Shown one piece after another: positions 34,113-45,291 of a DNA stretch of 64,000 bases (its first letter is position 1; each line of letters begins with the position of its first letter). Origin of the DNA: Caballeronia sp. SL2Y3. GTDB taxonomy: Bacteria; Pseudomonadota; Gammaproteobacteria; Burkholderiales; Burkholderiaceae. Below the pieces are notes generated by a model that worked only from the letters and a program-made list of their open reading frames with translations, was not told where the DNA came from and made no database searches. A program made the position numbers and the translations under genes. The DNA lies in NCBI RefSeq assembly GCF_022879575.1, contig NZ_CP084260.1, positions 2,294,001 through 2,358,000 on the forward strand, in the 5' to 3' direction.

Positions 34113-34707
34113 ACTGATGCACGAACGCGCGTATCCCGGTCAGAATCATCTCGACGGAAATCGCGACGAGCACGAGCCCCATCAGCCGCTCGAACGCCGT
34201 GACCGCGCGCTCGCCTAGCCATTGCTGAATCTTCTCCGCGAGAATCAGCACGACCGCGCAGACGACCATCGTGACGGTCAGCGCGCCGATCCACTCGAAC
34301 ATCTTTCCTGGCGCTTGGGACGTCAGCAGCATCACCGTCGCGAGCGCGGACGGGCCGGCCAGCGCGGGAATGGCGAGCGGCACGATCAGCGGTTCGCCGC
34401 CGCGCGTGTCGCCGCCCATCGGGCCATCCGGATGCGGGAAGATCATCCTGAGCGCGATCAGAAACAGCACGATCCCGCCGCCGATGCGCAGCGACACATC
34501 CGTGAGATTCATCGCGCGCAGGAAGCGGTCGCCGGCCAGCATGAAGACGAGCAGAATGCCGAACGCGATCGCCACTTCGCGCAGAATCACCACGCGGCGC
34601 CGCTCGGTGGCGACACCGCGCAGCGCGTTGATGAAGATCGGAATGTTGCCGAGCGGATCGGTGATCAAGAGCAGAAGGATCGTCGCCGACAGGAAGTTGT
34701 ACTGCAT
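34108..34707 (-). CDS. MarC family inner-membrane protein
   Basis: A 199-residue protein with six predicted membrane helices, matching the MarC (UPF0056) family in length. The start is MQYNFLSATILLLLITDPLGNIPIF, where DPLGN is the typical family motif; EPLIVPLAIPALAGPSALATVML follows in the second half. The E. coli MarC is not itself an antibiotic-resistance factor despite its name, and function is unknown. It starts one base after proS ends, so translation is probably coupled. Confidence 0.87.
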   Translation of the reverse strand: MQYNFLSATILLLLITDPLGNIPIFINALRGVATERRRVVILREVAIAFGILLVFMLAGDRFLRAMNLTDVSLRIGGGIVLFLIALRMIFPHPDGPMGGDTRGGEPLIVPLAIPALAGPSALATVMLLTSQAPGKMFEWIGALTVTMVVCAVVLILAEKIQQWLGERAVTAFERLMGLVLVAISVEMILTGIRAFVHQL

Positions 34708-36444
34708 TTACTTCCCGAGCGCGGCCCGAACCTTCGCCGTCACGACGCCCGCGGCTTCGTCCACCGGCAGCAGCGTGGCTTCTGTGTCGCGGCGCGCCTG
34801 ATATTCGAGCTTGCCTTCCTTCAGCCCGCGATCGCCAATCACAATGCGATGCGGCACGCCGATCAGCTCCCAGTCCGCGAACATCACGCCGGGGCGCTCC
34901 CCGCGATCGTCGAGAATCACGTCGATGCCCGCCTCCTGCAGCGTTGCGTACAGCTTGTCGGCCTGCTCGCGCACCGCGTCGCTGCGGTCGTAGCCCATCG
35001 GGCAGATCACCACTTCGAACGGCGCAATGGCTTCCGGCCAGATGATGCCCTTGTCGTCGAAATTCTGTTCGATAGCCGCGCCCAAGACGCGCGTCACGCC
35101 GATGCCGTAGCAGCCCATCTGCATCGGCGCGGGCTTGCCGCCTTCGTCGAGGAACGTGGCGCCCATCGAATCCGAATACTTCGTGCCGAGCTGGAAAACG
35201 TGCCCCACTTCGATGCCGCGGCAGATTTCAAGCGTGCCACGGCCGTCCGGCGAAGGATCGCCCGCCACGACGTTGCGGATATCCGCGACTTCCGGTTCCG
35301 GCAGGTCGCGGCCCCAGTTCACGCCGGTCGTGTGATAGTCGACCTCGTTCGAGCCGACGACGAAATCGCTCATGTTCGCGACCGTGCGATCCGCGATCAC
35401 CCGCACCGGCTTTTTCGTGCCGATGGGACCGAGATAGCCCGGCGGCGTGCCGAACCATTCGACGATCTCGGCTTCCGTCGCAAAGCGGTAGCCGGAGAGA
35501 CCCGGCAGCTTGCTGACCTTGATGTCGTTCAGCGAATGATCGCCGCGCAGCATCAGGAGCCAAATGGTCGGCTCGGCGCCTTCGTTGTCCGTCGCGAGAA
35601 TGATCGACTTGATCGTGCGTTCGAGCGGGATGTTCAGCAACTGCGCGACGGCTTCGCACTTGGCCGCGCCGGGCGTCGGCGTCTTCTTCATCTCCTCGGC
35701 GGGCGCGGCGCGCTCGGCGATCAGCGGCAACGCGTCGGCCGCTTCCACGTTCGCCGCGAAGTCCGAGTCCGGGCAGTACGCGATATCGTCCTCGCCCGTT
35801 TCCGCGATGACGTGAAACTCGTGCGATCCGCTGCCGCCGATCGAGCCGTTGTCCGCCGCGACCGCGCGGAACTCCAGCCCGATGCGCGTGAAGATGCGCA
35901 CGTAGGCGTCGTACATCTTCTTGTACGACTCGGCGAGGCCGGCCGTGTCCTTATCGAAGGAATAGGCGTCCTTCATGATGAACTCGCGGCCGCGCATCAC
36001 GCCGAAGCGCGGACGAATCTCGTCGCGGAACTTCGTCTGGATCTGATAGAAGTTGACCGGCAACTGGCGATAGCTCTTGATCTCGCGCCGCGCGATGTCC
36101 GTGACCACTTCCTCGTGCGTCGGGCCGACGACGAAATCGCGTTCGTGACGGTCCTTGATGCGCAGCAGTTCGGGGCCGTACTGCTCCCAGCGTCCCGATT
36201 CCTGCCACAACTCGGCAGGCTGCACGGCCGGCATCAGCAGTTCGAGCGCGCCCGCGCGATTCATCTCTTCACGCACGATGGCTTCGACCTTGCGGATCGA
36301 GCGCAGGCCGATCGGCATGTAATCGTAGATGCCGCCCGCGACGCGGCGGATCATGCCGGCGCGCATCATCAGCTTGTGGCTGACGATCTCGGCGTCGGCG
36401 GGAGCTTCCTTCAGGGTGCCGATGAAGAAACGGGATGCTTTCAT
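34708..36444 (-). CDS. proS: Prolyl-tRNA synthetase
   Basis: A 578-residue class II synthetase of the bacterial type. Motif 1 is near [13 protein letters not shown] (about 63-75), motif 2 region [25 protein letters not shown] is at about 137-161, and motif 3 region [13 protein letters not shown] at about 441-453. The INS editing domain that hydrolyses Ala-tRNA(Pro) fills about 225-400. The start at 36444 gives the conserved [19 protein letters not shown]. It probably forms an operon with marC. Confidence 0.97.
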   Translation of the reverse strand: MKASRFFIGTLKEAPADAEIVSHKLMMRAGMIRRVAGGIYDYMPIGLRSIRKVEAIVREEMNRAGALELLMPAVQPAELWQESGRWEQYGPELLRIKDRHERDFVVGPTHEEVVTDIARREIKSYRQLPVNFYQIQTKFRDEIRPRFGVMRGREFIMKDAYSFDKDTAGLAESYKKMYDAYVRIFTRIGLEFRAVAADNGSIGGSGSHEFHVIAETGEDDIAYCPDSDFAANVEAADALPLIAERAAPAEEMKKTPTPGAAKCEAVAQLLNIPLERTIKSIILATDNEGAEPTIWLLMLRGDHSLNDIKVSKLPGLSGYRFATEAEIVEWFGTPPGYLGPIGTKKPVRVIADRTVANMSDFVVGSNEVDYHTTGVNWGRDLPEPEVADIRNVVAGDPSPDGRGTLEICRGIEVGHVFQLGTKYSDSMGATFLDEGGKPAPMQMGCYGIGVTRVLGAAIEQNFDDKGIIWPEAIAPFEVVICPMGYDRSDAVREQADKLYATLQEAGIDVILDDRGERPGVMFADWELIGVPHRIVIGDRGLKEGKLEYQARRDTEATLLPVDEAAGVVTAKVRAALGK

Positions 36445-36759
36445 TCAGAAATTTTCCAAAAGCGGCGCGCGCCCACGAAACCATGTGGTTGAAGGCTGGC
36501 GAAACGGGTGAACGACGAAACGGTCGACGGCTCTGCACGAGGCCGCAATGAAACGCTCGCGCGCCACTTGCGGCCGACCGCCCTGCATGAAGCCGGAAAA
36601 GAAGATTCTGCCGACTTCCGGGTTGCCTGGCAAAGATTCCTTGCGGGCAGGCGCACGGCGAGCCCCGAAATTAGGGCTCCGACACGGGTTGGAACGGATG
36701 CGCCGGGGCCGTTATCTGTTTATAATCAAAGCAATTTTAAAGGATTCGAAGGTGGTTGT
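36445..36759 (+). promoter_or_regulatory. Divergent promoter region between proS and rppH
   Basis: In this 315-base gap the clearest element is TATAAT at 36721-36726, 33 bases upstream of the rppH start, with no good -35; it is probably the rppH promoter. A small hairpin AGCCC/GGGCT lies at 36661-36677. The proS promoter should also lie here but I cannot point to it. No gene is seen. Confidence 0.4.
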
Positions 36760-37410
36760 ATGCTGGATCGTGAAGGCTTTCGCCCGAACGTCGGCATCAT
36801 CCTCTTGAACGCGCGCAACGAAGTGTTTTGGGGCAAGCGGCTGCGTGAACATTCCTGGCAGTTTCCGCAAGGGGGTATCAAATACGGCGAGACCCCCGTG
36901 CAAGCAATGTATCGGGAGTTACACGAAGAAACGGGCCTGCTTCCTGAGCACGTGAAAGTTGTCGGTCGCACGCGCGACTGGCTGCGTTATGAGGTGCCGG
37001 ATAAGTTCATCAAGCGCGAAGTGCGCGGTCATTATCGCGGTCAGAAACAGATCTGGTTTCTGCTGCGCATGGTCGGGCGCGACTGCGACATTTGCCTGCG
37101 CGCGACGGACCATCCGGAATTCGATGCCTGGCGCTGGAACGAATACTGGGTGCCGCTCGACGCGGTCATCGAGTTCAAGCGCGACGTTTATCAACTGGCT
37201 CTCACCGAGCTTTCCCGCTTCTTGCGGCGAACCAATACTCGTGGCGAACGCGGTGAGCGCGCCGCGCATCATGGGCCGCGTTACCCGCGCGTCATTCAGA
37301 CCATGACGATCGAGACACCTGCCGTAACCGCCGCCGGCGCCGCGGTTCAGGCAGAATGTACGGTCAGCGAAGAAGTGCAGGTCATCGCGCGGCGTTCATC
37401 GTGCGACTGA
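36760..37410 (+). CDS. rppH: RNA pyrophosphohydrolase
   Basis: A 216-residue Nudix hydrolase that removes pyrophosphate from mRNA 5' ends to start decay. The Nudix box [23 protein letters not shown] occupies about residues 35-57 with all key glutamates. The N-terminus [17 protein letters not shown] is conserved and sets the ATG at 36760. The last 45 residues, beyond [15 protein letters not shown], are a family-variable tail. It stands alone, opposite proS. Confidence 0.92.
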   Translation: MLDREGFRPNVGIILLNARNEVFWGKRLREHSWQFPQGGIKYGETPVQAMYRELHEETGLLPEHVKVVGRTRDWLRYEVPDKFIKREVRGHYRGQKQIWFLLRMVGRDCDICLRATDHPEFDAWRWNEYWVPLDAVIEFKRDVYQLALTELSRFLRRTNTRGERGERAAHHGPRYPRVIQTMTIETPAVTAAGAAVQAECTVSEEVQVIARRSSCD

Positions 37411-37551
37411 CTTCGCGTTCGGTCTTGGCGTCGAGCGCGGCGATTCTTCGTTCATTCTGACACTCGGCAGGTTTCATGGCCCGGCGCGGCGAGCACTGCT
37501 CGCGGCGCCGGGCATTCGCCGTCCGCGCATCCGTTATTCGGGAACATCGAA

Positions 37552-38112
37552 TTGAAAGTCATCGTCTCATCCGCGGTACTCGTCGCCATGCTCGCCGCGC
37601 TCGCCGGCTGTTCAAGTTCCAAAGGCCCGTCGAATCAGGACGACGGCGTGTTCACCTATCTGCTCGACCGCAAGACCGAATGGGTGGAGAACAAAGTGGA
37701 TACGCTGCCGCCGCTGCCGCAGGCGTCGAACCTGCTGCCGTTCAATGTTTCGCAGAACACACCGCTGACGTTCGCGGTCGACAAGACCTCGCTCACGGTC
37801 GGCGATGACGGCGTCGTGCGTTACGTCGTCGTGGCGACGAGCCCGAGCGGCGCGCGCAACGTCAACTACGAAGGCATTCGCTGCGACACGTACGAATGGC
37901 GCCGCTACGCGAGCATCAACGAAGACGGCACCGGCTGGGATCGCGGCGTCGCGTTCGACTTCCGGCGCATTGAGAACGGCGAACTGAACGCGTATCAGGC
38001 AGCGCTGTATCAGGACTACTTCTGCACCAGCAAGCTGCCGGTTGGCACCGCGAAGCAGATCGTCAACAACATTCAGTACGAGCGCACGCAACGCTCCATC
38101 AACCTGCGCTGA
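37552..38112 (+). CDS. CNP1-like family lipoprotein
   Basis: A 186-residue secreted lipoprotein. The signal peptide MKVIVSSAVLVAMLAALAGC ends in a lipobox with Cys20. The mature protein contains VVRYVVVATSPSGARNVNYEGIRC and RGVAFDFRRIENGELNAYQAALYQDYFC, which fit the CNP1-like family of Burkholderiales, of unknown role. The start is TTG at 37552; the next ATG at 37588 would delete the charged start of the signal peptide. There is a shared terminator with proB at 38131. Confidence 0.8.
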   Translation: MKVIVSSAVLVAMLAALAGCSSSKGPSNQDDGVFTYLLDRKTEWVENKVDTLPPLPQASNLLPFNVSQNTPLTFAVDKTSLTVGDDGVVRYVVVATSPSGARNVNYEGIRCDTYEWRRYASINEDGTGWDRGVAFDFRRIENGELNAYQAALYQDYFCTSKLPVGTAKQIVNNIQYERTQRSINLR

Positions 38113-38128
38113 TTGAGTCCGCGCAGTG

Positions 38129-38163
38129 AAAAGCCCGCTGGCCTTTCGGCTCAGCGGGCTTCG
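38129..38163. terminator. Terminator between the CNP1-like gene and proB
   Basis: Stem AAGCCCGCTG (38131-38140) and CAGCGGGCTT (38152-38161) with an 11-base loop, flanked by AAAA and TTCGTT. It lies between convergent genes and may act in both directions. Confidence 0.75.
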
Positions 38164-38186
38164 TTCATCCGGCGGGATGAAGTGCC

Positions 38187-39305
38187 TCAGACAAGCACCA
38201 GATTGTCGCGATGGATGAGTTCCGGCTCCAGCATATACCCGAGCACGGCTTCGATCTCCGCGCTCGGCCGCCGATGAATCAGCCGCGCCTCGGCGCTGCT
38301 GTAATTCGTGATGCCGCGCGCGACTTCCTGCCCATGGTCGTCGATGCACGCGATCACTTCCCCGCGACCGAACGCGCCCTTCACATCGACGACGCCGATC
38401 GGCAGCAGGCTCTTGCCGTCGGCGGTCAGCTTCTGCACCGCGCCAGCGTCGATCACGACGTGCCCGCGCACCTGCAAGTGATCCGCCATCCACTGCTTGC
38501 GCGCAGCCATGCGAGCGGTGCGCGCGATAAGCTGCGTGCCGATTAGCTCGCCCGACGCGAGGCGCGTAAGCACGTCAGCCTCGCGGCCGCTCGCGATCAC
38601 AGTGTTCGCGCCGCTGTGCGCGGCGCGCTTGGCCGCGAGAATTTTAGTGAGCATCCCGCCGCGGCCGAGGCTCGATCCCGCGCCGCCGGCCATCGCTTCG
38701 AGTTCGGGCGTGCCGGCATCGGCCTGTTCGACGAGCGTCGCGTTCGGGTCCTTGCGCGGATCGGCGGTAAAGAGACCGCGCTGGTCCGTGAGAATGACGA
38801 GCGCGTCGCCTTCGATCAGATTGGCGACGAGCGCGCCGAGCGTGTCGTTGTCGCCGAACTTGATCTCGTCGGTGATGACGGTGTCGTTCTCGTTGATGAC
38901 CGGCACCGTGCCCAGACGCAGCAGCGTGAGCAGCGTGGAGCGTGCGTTGAGATAGCGCTCGCGGTCGGCGAGGTCGGCGTGCGTGAGCAGAATCTGCGCG
39001 GTGCGGATGCCGTGCGCGCCGAAGCTGCTCTCGTAGACTTGCGCGAGGCCCATTTGACCGACGGCGGCCGCGGCCTGCAATTCGTCGATCTCGCGCGGAC
39101 GCTTGGTCCAGCCGAGCCGATGAATGCCTTCCGCAATCGCGCCCGAACTGACGAGCACGACTTCCTTGCCCTCTTCGCGCAGTGCCGCGATCTGAGCCGC
39201 CCACCGGGCGATGGCCGCGTGATCCAGTCCGCGCCCGTCGTTGGTGACGAGGCTGGACCCCACTTTCACTACGATTCGCTTCGCAGCGGCAATGACCGAA
39301 CGCAT
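38187..39305 (-). CDS. proB: Glutamate 5-kinase
   Basis: A 372-residue kinase that makes gamma-glutamyl phosphate, first step of proline synthesis. The kinase domain starts with [19 protein letters not shown], contains [12 protein letters not shown] and [25 protein letters not shown], and is followed by a PUA domain (about 285-370). The ATG at 39305 has GGAGAGAAG upstream. It lies 19 bases past obgE and forms the last gene of this group. Confidence 0.95.
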   Translation of the reverse strand: MRSVIAAAKRIVVKVGSSLVTNDGRGLDHAAIARWAAQIAALREEGKEVVLVSSGAIAEGIHRLGWTKRPREIDELQAAAAVGQMGLAQVYESSFGAHGIRTAQILLTHADLADRERYLNARSTLLTLLRLGTVPVINENDTVITDEIKFGDNDTLGALVANLIEGDALVILTDQRGLFTADPRKDPNATLVEQADAGTPELEAMAGGAGSSLGRGGMLTKILAAKRAAHSGANTVIASGREADVLTRLASGELIGTQLIARTARMAARKQWMADHLQVRGHVVIDAGAVQKLTADGKSLLPIGVVDVKGAFGRGEVIACIDDHGQEVARGITNYSSAEARLIHRRPSAEIEAVLGYMLEPELIHRDNLVLV

Positions 39306-39324
39306 CGTGCGCTTCTCTCCTCGG

Positions 39325-40897
<1,573 letters not shown>

Positions 40898-40928
40898 TTG
40901 CTATAGCTCCTTGACCGTTGCGCGACGC

Positions 40929-41240
40929 TTAAGCGTTGATCGCGTCGATGCGCAGTTCGGTGTAGTTCTGGCGATGGCCAGCGTGCTTTTGGTAGTGCTT
41001 CCGGCGACGCATCTTGAAGATGGTCACTTTCTTGTGACGACCTTGCGACACGACGGTAGCCTTGACGGAAGCCCCACTGACCAGCGGCGTACCGAACTGA
41101 ATCGATTCGCCTTCGCCTACTGCGAGAACCTGGTCGAGCGTGATTTCAGCGTCAATGTCTGCCGGTATCTGTTCTACTTTCAATTTTTCGCCAACGGCAA
41201 CTTTGTACTGCTTGCCGCCGGTTTTTATGACCGCGTACAT
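40929..41240 (-). CDS. rplU: 50S ribosomal protein L21
   Basis: A 103-residue L21 protein. [23 protein letters not shown] and [23 protein letters not shown] are the conserved ends. The ATG at 41240 is preferred to one four codons earlier because it starts this family N-terminus. A strong promoter lies about 55 bases upstream. Confidence 0.98.
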   Translation of the reverse strand: MYAVIKTGGKQYKVAVGEKLKVEQIPADIDAEITLDQVLAVGEGESIQFGTPLVSGASVKATVVSQGRHKKVTIFKMRRRKHYQKHAGHRQNYTELRIDAINA

Positions 41241-41294
41241 TGAGAACCTCACTCAGAATTCGTTTTTCCACGCACCGCGCGGGGAAAACACGAG

Positions 41295-41323
41295 ATTATA
41301 CATAGGCTTAGACGCCGCGTCAA
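41295..41323 (-). promoter_or_regulatory. rplU-rpmA promoter
   Basis: TTGACG (41318-41323) and TATAAT (41295-41300) on the minus strand are separated by exactly 17 bases. This is the best sigma-70 promoter in the window and lies 55 bases upstream of rplU. The divergent ispB has a separate TATAAT at 41444-41449 on the plus strand, 27 bases before its start codon. Confidence 0.85.
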
Positions 41324-41475
41324 AAGGCATTGACATTTCGCGCAAGCGGCTTTGGCAGCCCGCTGAAGGCCATGGCAGCCGCAAAGCGGTGCGCGAAGGA
41401 CGCCGCAAAGCGCCCGGTGATTCGTCGCGGGTCCGATTCGCCTTATAATCCGCCGCATTACCTCATTTGCCGATC

Positions 41476-42468
41476 ATGTCGTCCACCGCCACTTCCTCCC
41501 CCGACGCCGCCGCACTGCTTGCCCCGATCGCCGAGGACATGCAGCAGGTCAATCGCGTCATCCGGCAGCGCCTGGCATCAGAAGTGATGCTCATCAACCA
41601 GATTTCCGAGTACATCATCGGCGCGGGCGGCAAGCGGCTGCGCCCGGCGCTCTTGCTGCTGGTGGCGGGCGCGCTGGGCGATACGACCGGGCATCGCCAT
41701 GAACTGGCCGCCGTGGTCGAGTTCATTCACACGGCCACGCTTCTGCACGACGACGTCGTCGACGAATCGGACCTGCGCCGCGGCCGCAAGACGGCCAATG
41801 CGCTTTTCGGCAACGCGGCGAGCGTGCTCGTCGGCGATTTTCTCTACTCGCGCTCGTTCGAAATGATGGTGAGCGTCGGCAAGATGCGCGTGATGGAGAT
41901 CCTGTCGGTCGCGACCAACATTATTTCCGAAGGCGAAGTCCTGCAGCTTCTCAACATGCACGACCCGGATGTGGACGAAGCGCGCTACATGCAGGTCATC
42001 CGTTACAAGACCGCGAAGCTCTTCGAGGCGGCGGCGCAACTGGGCGCGGTGCTCTCGGGCGCGGACGCGCGCACGGAAGCGGCGGCGGCGGAATTCGGCC
42101 GGCGCATCGGCACGGCGTTCCAGATCATGGACGACTGGCTCGACTACACCGGCACGCCCGAATCCATGGGCAAGAACGCCGGTGACGATCTGCGGGAAGG
42201 CAAGCCCACTCTCCCGCTCATCTATTTGATGGAGCACGGCACGGCGGAACAGGCGGCGCTCGCGCGCGAAGCCATCGAACACGGCGGCACGGATCGCTTC
42301 GAGACGATTTTCCACGCCATCACCACGTCGGGCGCGTTGGATCACACGCTCGAATGCGCGCGCAAAGAAGCGCAGGCAGCGGCGAACGCGATTTCTGCAT
42401 TCCCCGCTTCCATTTACAAAGAGAGCCTGCTAGAATTATGTTCTTACTCGACGTCGAGGCAGTCTTGA
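41476..42468 (+). CDS. ispB: Octaprenyl diphosphate synthase
   Basis: A 330-residue polyprenyl synthase that makes the ubiquinone side chain. The first Asp-rich motif is LLHDDVVDESDLRRG (about 91-105) and the second FQIMDDWLDYTG (about 218-229). GAGGKRLRPALLL precedes the first. The ATG at 41476 (MSSTATSSPDA) is preferred over a TTG three codons upstream. It is divergent from rplU. Chain length cannot be read directly, but the family and position match IspB. Confidence 0.92.
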   Translation: MSSTATSSPDAAALLAPIAEDMQQVNRVIRQRLASEVMLINQISEYIIGAGGKRLRPALLLLVAGALGDTTGHRHELAAVVEFIHTATLLHDDVVDESDLRRGRKTANALFGNAASVLVGDFLYSRSFEMMVSVGKMRVMEILSVATNIISEGEVLQLLNMHDPDVDEARYMQVIRYKTAKLFEAAAQLGAVLSGADARTEAAAAEFGRRIGTAFQIMDDWLDYTGTPESMGKNAGDDLREGKPTLPLIYLMEHGTAEQAALAREAIEHGGTDRFETIFHAITTSGALDHTLECARKEAQAAANAISAFPASIYKESLLELCSYSTSRQS

Positions 42469-42506
42469 AAGAGACTCCGGAGCCAAAAGCGTCCAAGTAA
42501 GGAATT

Positions 42507-42583
42507 CGGGGTGTAGCTTAGCCTGGTAGAGCGCTACGTTCGGGACGTAGAGGCCGGAGGTTCGAATCCTCTCACCCCGACCA
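42507..42583 (+). tRNA. tRNA-Pro (anticodon CGG)
   Basis: A 77-base cloverleaf: acceptor CGGGGTG pairs with CACCCCG, the D-arm includes TAGCTTAGCCTGGTAGA, the anticodon stem CTACG/CGTAG holds the loop TTCGGGA with anticodon CGG, and GGTTCGAATCC is the T-loop. CCA is encoded. It reads codon CCG. No intron is seen. Confidence 0.97.
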
Positions 42584-42590
42584 GAATTGC

Positions 42591-42627
42591 AAAAACCCGC
42601 ATGGTTCGCCATGCGGGTTTTTTCTTT
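42591..42627 (+). terminator. Terminator after tRNA-Pro
   Basis: AAACCCGCATGG/CCATGCGGGTTT stem with a short loop (TTCG) and TTTTTCTTTT tail, starting eight bases after the tRNA. Confidence 0.9.
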
Positions 42628-42726
42628 TCCGGCCGATGCCCCGGCGGAAAGCCCACTGGCAAGCCCGGCGGGCCGGGAGAGCCGTCTGCTATAGTCCATC
42701 CATCACCGCCCCTACTCGATCACCGC

Positions 42727-44013
42727 GTGGACAACCTTCCCTTATGGGCGCAAATCTGCGCCATTTTTCTGCTGCTGTTCCTCTCCGGTTTTTTCTCCAT
42801 CTCTGAAACGTCGATGATGGCGCTCAATCGCCATCGGCTGAAATACTTGGCCAGCCAGGGCTCGCTGGGCGCGCGCACGACGCAAGGTTTGCTCGCCAAG
42901 ACGGATCAGCTGCTCTCGGTCATCCTGATCGGCAACAATCTGATCAACACGATCATCCCCGTGCTGACCACGTCCATCGCGCTGCACACGTTCGGGCACG
43001 ACAACGTCGTGCTCTCGGTCACGACAGGCGTGATCGCGTTTCTCATCATCGTGTTCGCGGAAATCGCGCCGAAGATCGTGGGCGCGACGTATCCCGAAAA
43101 GGTCGCGTTGCCGGCGAGCCTCGTGCTCGCGCCGCTCATGCGCATTGCGCGGCCGCTCGTGTGGTTCGTCAACCTCTTTGCCAACGCGCTTCTCGCCGCG
43201 CTGCATATCAACCTGAAGGGCAAGCGCGATCAGCGTCTTTCGCCCGAAGAACTGCGCACCATCGTGCTGGAAACCGGCAGCTTCATGCCGACCAAGCACC
43301 GCAGCATCCTGCTCAATCTGTTCGATCTGGAAAACATCTCCGTCGATGACGTGATGATCCCGCGCCGCCGTATCGAGGCGCTCGACTTCGATGCCCCGTT
43401 CGACGACATCCTGCATCAGCTCGAGACGTGCTATCACAACAAGCTCGTCGTCTATCAGGGCGATATCGACCGCGTGCTCGGCGTCCTTCACGTGCGCAAG
43501 ACGCTGTCGGCGCTGCATAACCAGGAACTCGAGCGCGAGACGCTGCGCGAACTGCTGACCGAGCCTTATTTCGTGCCCGCCGGCACGCCTGTCTTCCAGC
43601 AGTTGCAGTACTTCCAGGAAAGCGGTCACCGCATCGCGATCGTCGTCGACGAATACGGCGAGCTGCAAGGGCTCGTCACGCCGGAAGACATCATCGAGGA
43701 ACTGATCGGCGAATTCACGTCGACCATTCCGCGCGGCGCGGGCTCGCGCGGCTGGGACGAGAACGGCGAGTGCATCGTGCCGGGCAGCATGCCGCTGCGC
43801 GAGCTGAACCGCTGGCTCAAGCTGACACTGCCGACGGACGGTCCGAAGACGCTCAACGGCCTCATCCTCGAAACGCTGGAAGACATTCCGGACGGCGACG
43901 TGGCGATGCGCATCGGCGGCGTGTATCTGGAAGTCATGCGCAGCGACGATCAGGCGGTTCGCACGGTCAAGATCTTTCGTCCGGCCGCGCCGACGAAGCG
44001 CGCATTGCGTTAG
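42727..44013 (+). CDS. CorC/HlyC family protein (DUF21-CBS-CorC_HlyC)
   Basis: A 428-residue membrane protein. DUF21 with four helices (about 5-180) is followed by two CBS domains (about 205-330) and a C-terminal CorC_HlyC domain. FLSGFFSISETSMMALNRHRLKYL at the N-terminus and VVDEYGELQGLVTPEDIIEELIGEF are typical. It starts with GTG at 42727 and the upstream frame overlaps only the tRNA terminator region. Members have been linked to cobalt/magnesium transport or sodium-dependent ion efflux; the substrate here is unproven. Confidence 0.87.
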   Translation: MDNLPLWAQICAIFLLLFLSGFFSISETSMMALNRHRLKYLASQGSLGARTTQGLLAKTDQLLSVILIGNNLINTIIPVLTTSIALHTFGHDNVVLSVTTGVIAFLIIVFAEIAPKIVGATYPEKVALPASLVLAPLMRIARPLVWFVNLFANALLAALHINLKGKRDQRLSPEELRTIVLETGSFMPTKHRSILLNLFDLENISVDDVMIPRRRIEALDFDAPFDDILHQLETCYHNKLVVYQGDIDRVLGVLHVRKTLSALHNQELERETLRELLTEPYFVPAGTPVFQQLQYFQESGHRIAIVVDEYGELQGLVTPEDIIEELIGEFTSTIPRGAGSRGWDENGECIVPGSMPLRELNRWLKLTLPTDGPKTLNGLILETLEDIPDGDVAMRIGGVYLEVMRSDDQAVRTVKIFRPAAPTKRALR

Positions 44014-44091
44014 CCATTCGGACGAGTAGGCGCGCAGGCGGGACGGCGGGATGATCGGTCATCTCGTTCCGATCCCGTCCCGCTACCGCCG

Positions 44092-45291
44092 ATGAAGTCC
44101 GTTCCTCCCGCCGCGTTCCCACGCCCGGCCGACCCCGCCTTCGAGGCAACGTCCGACGCTCACTCGCCCGCCGTTTCGCTGCTCGCCGACACCTTGCGCG
44201 AAGCCGCCGAGCGCGGCGCGTCCGATATTCACGTCGAACCGTCCGAGCACGAATGGCGCATCCGGCTGCGCGTGGATGGCGCGTTGCATCTTCTGCGCCG
44301 TCCGCCGCCGCATTTGCGTGATGCCTTCGTCACGCGAATCAAAGTGCTCGCGCGCATGGATATCGCGGAACGTCGCGTGCCGCAGGACGGACGTCTACGG
44401 CTCGCCTTGCCGGGCGGCCAGAGCGGCGACTATCGCGTGAGTTCACTGCCGACGCTCTTCGGCGAGAAGCTGGTCCTGCGCCGGCTCGATGCCTTGCCGC
44501 GCGACCTGTCGCTCGGTGCGCTCGGCCTAAGCGACGAACAAAGCGGCGTCGTCGAATCCGCCATTCGCGCGCCGCATGGCCTCGTGCTCGTCACGGGTCC
44601 GACCGGCAGCGGCAAGACGCTGTCGCTGTACTGTTTCCTTCAGATGCTCAACGCCGAAGCGCGCAACATCTGCGCCGTGGAAGACCCCGCCGAAATCCAG
44701 CTTGCGGGCATCAATCAGGTCAGCGTGCGCGAGAAGGCCGGCCTCACCTTCGCCGTCGCGCTGCGTGCGTTCATGCGGCAGGACCCGGACGTCATCATGG
44801 TCGGCGAGATTCGCGACGCCGAAACCGCCGACGTCGCCGTGAAAGCCGCGCAGACCGGCCACCTCGTCCTCTCGACGCTCCACACCAACGACGCGCCCGC
44901 CGCCATCGCGCGCCTGATCGACATTGGCGTCGCGCCGTACAACCTCGCGTCGGCGCTGCGGCTCGTGACGGCGCAACGGCTCGTGCGCAAGCTCTGCGAC
45001 GCTTGCCGCGCGCCGTCCGCGCTGACGCTCGCCGACGGCTTTCGTCCCTTCGAGCCGCGTGGCTGCCCGGCGTGTCACGGCATCGGATATCGCGGGCGCG
45101 TCGGCGTGCATCAGTTGATGCCGGTGTCGGACGGCATTCGCGAGTTGATCGTCGGCCGCGCGGCGACGCACGCCGTTGCGCGGCTCGCGCAGTCCGAGGG
45201 CATGCCCGCCTTGCGCGACGCCGCTTTCGCACGCGTGCGCGAAGGCGTGACGAGCGTCGCGGAAGCAACCGACGCGACGGAGATCGCGTGA
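44092..45291 (+). CDS. GspE/PilB-type secretion ATPase, short form
   Basis: A 399-residue hexameric ATPase that powers pilus or type II pseudopilus assembly. Walker A GPTGSGKTLSLY is at about 168-179, VEDPAEIQ and VGEIRDAETADVAVKAAQTGHLVLSTLHTNDAPAA form the Asp/His box and Walker B, and CDAC...GCPACHGIGYRGRVG supplies zinc cysteines. It lacks the long N-terminal MshEN/N1 domain of PilB or GspE (about 560 residues), beginning close to the N2 domain. It overlaps pilC by one base. Since pilC and pilD follow, this is a pilus-type system. Confidence 0.88.
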   Translation: MKSVPPAAFPRPADPAFEATSDAHSPAVSLLADTLREAAERGASDIHVEPSEHEWRIRLRVDGALHLLRRPPPHLRDAFVTRIKVLARMDIAERRVPQDGRLRLALPGGQSGDYRVSSLPTLFGEKLVLRRLDALPRDLSLGALGLSDEQSGVVESAIRAPHGLVLVTGPTGSGKTLSLYCFLQMLNAEARNICAVEDPAEIQLAGINQVSVREKAGLTFAVALRAFMRQDPDVIMVGEIRDAETADVAVKAAQTGHLVLSTLHTNDAPAAIARLIDIGVAPYNLASALRLVTAQRLVRKLCDACRAPSALTLADGFRPFEPRGCPACHGIGYRGRVGVHQLMPVSDGIRELIVGRAATHAVARLAQSEGMPALRDAAFARVREGVTSVAEATDATEIA

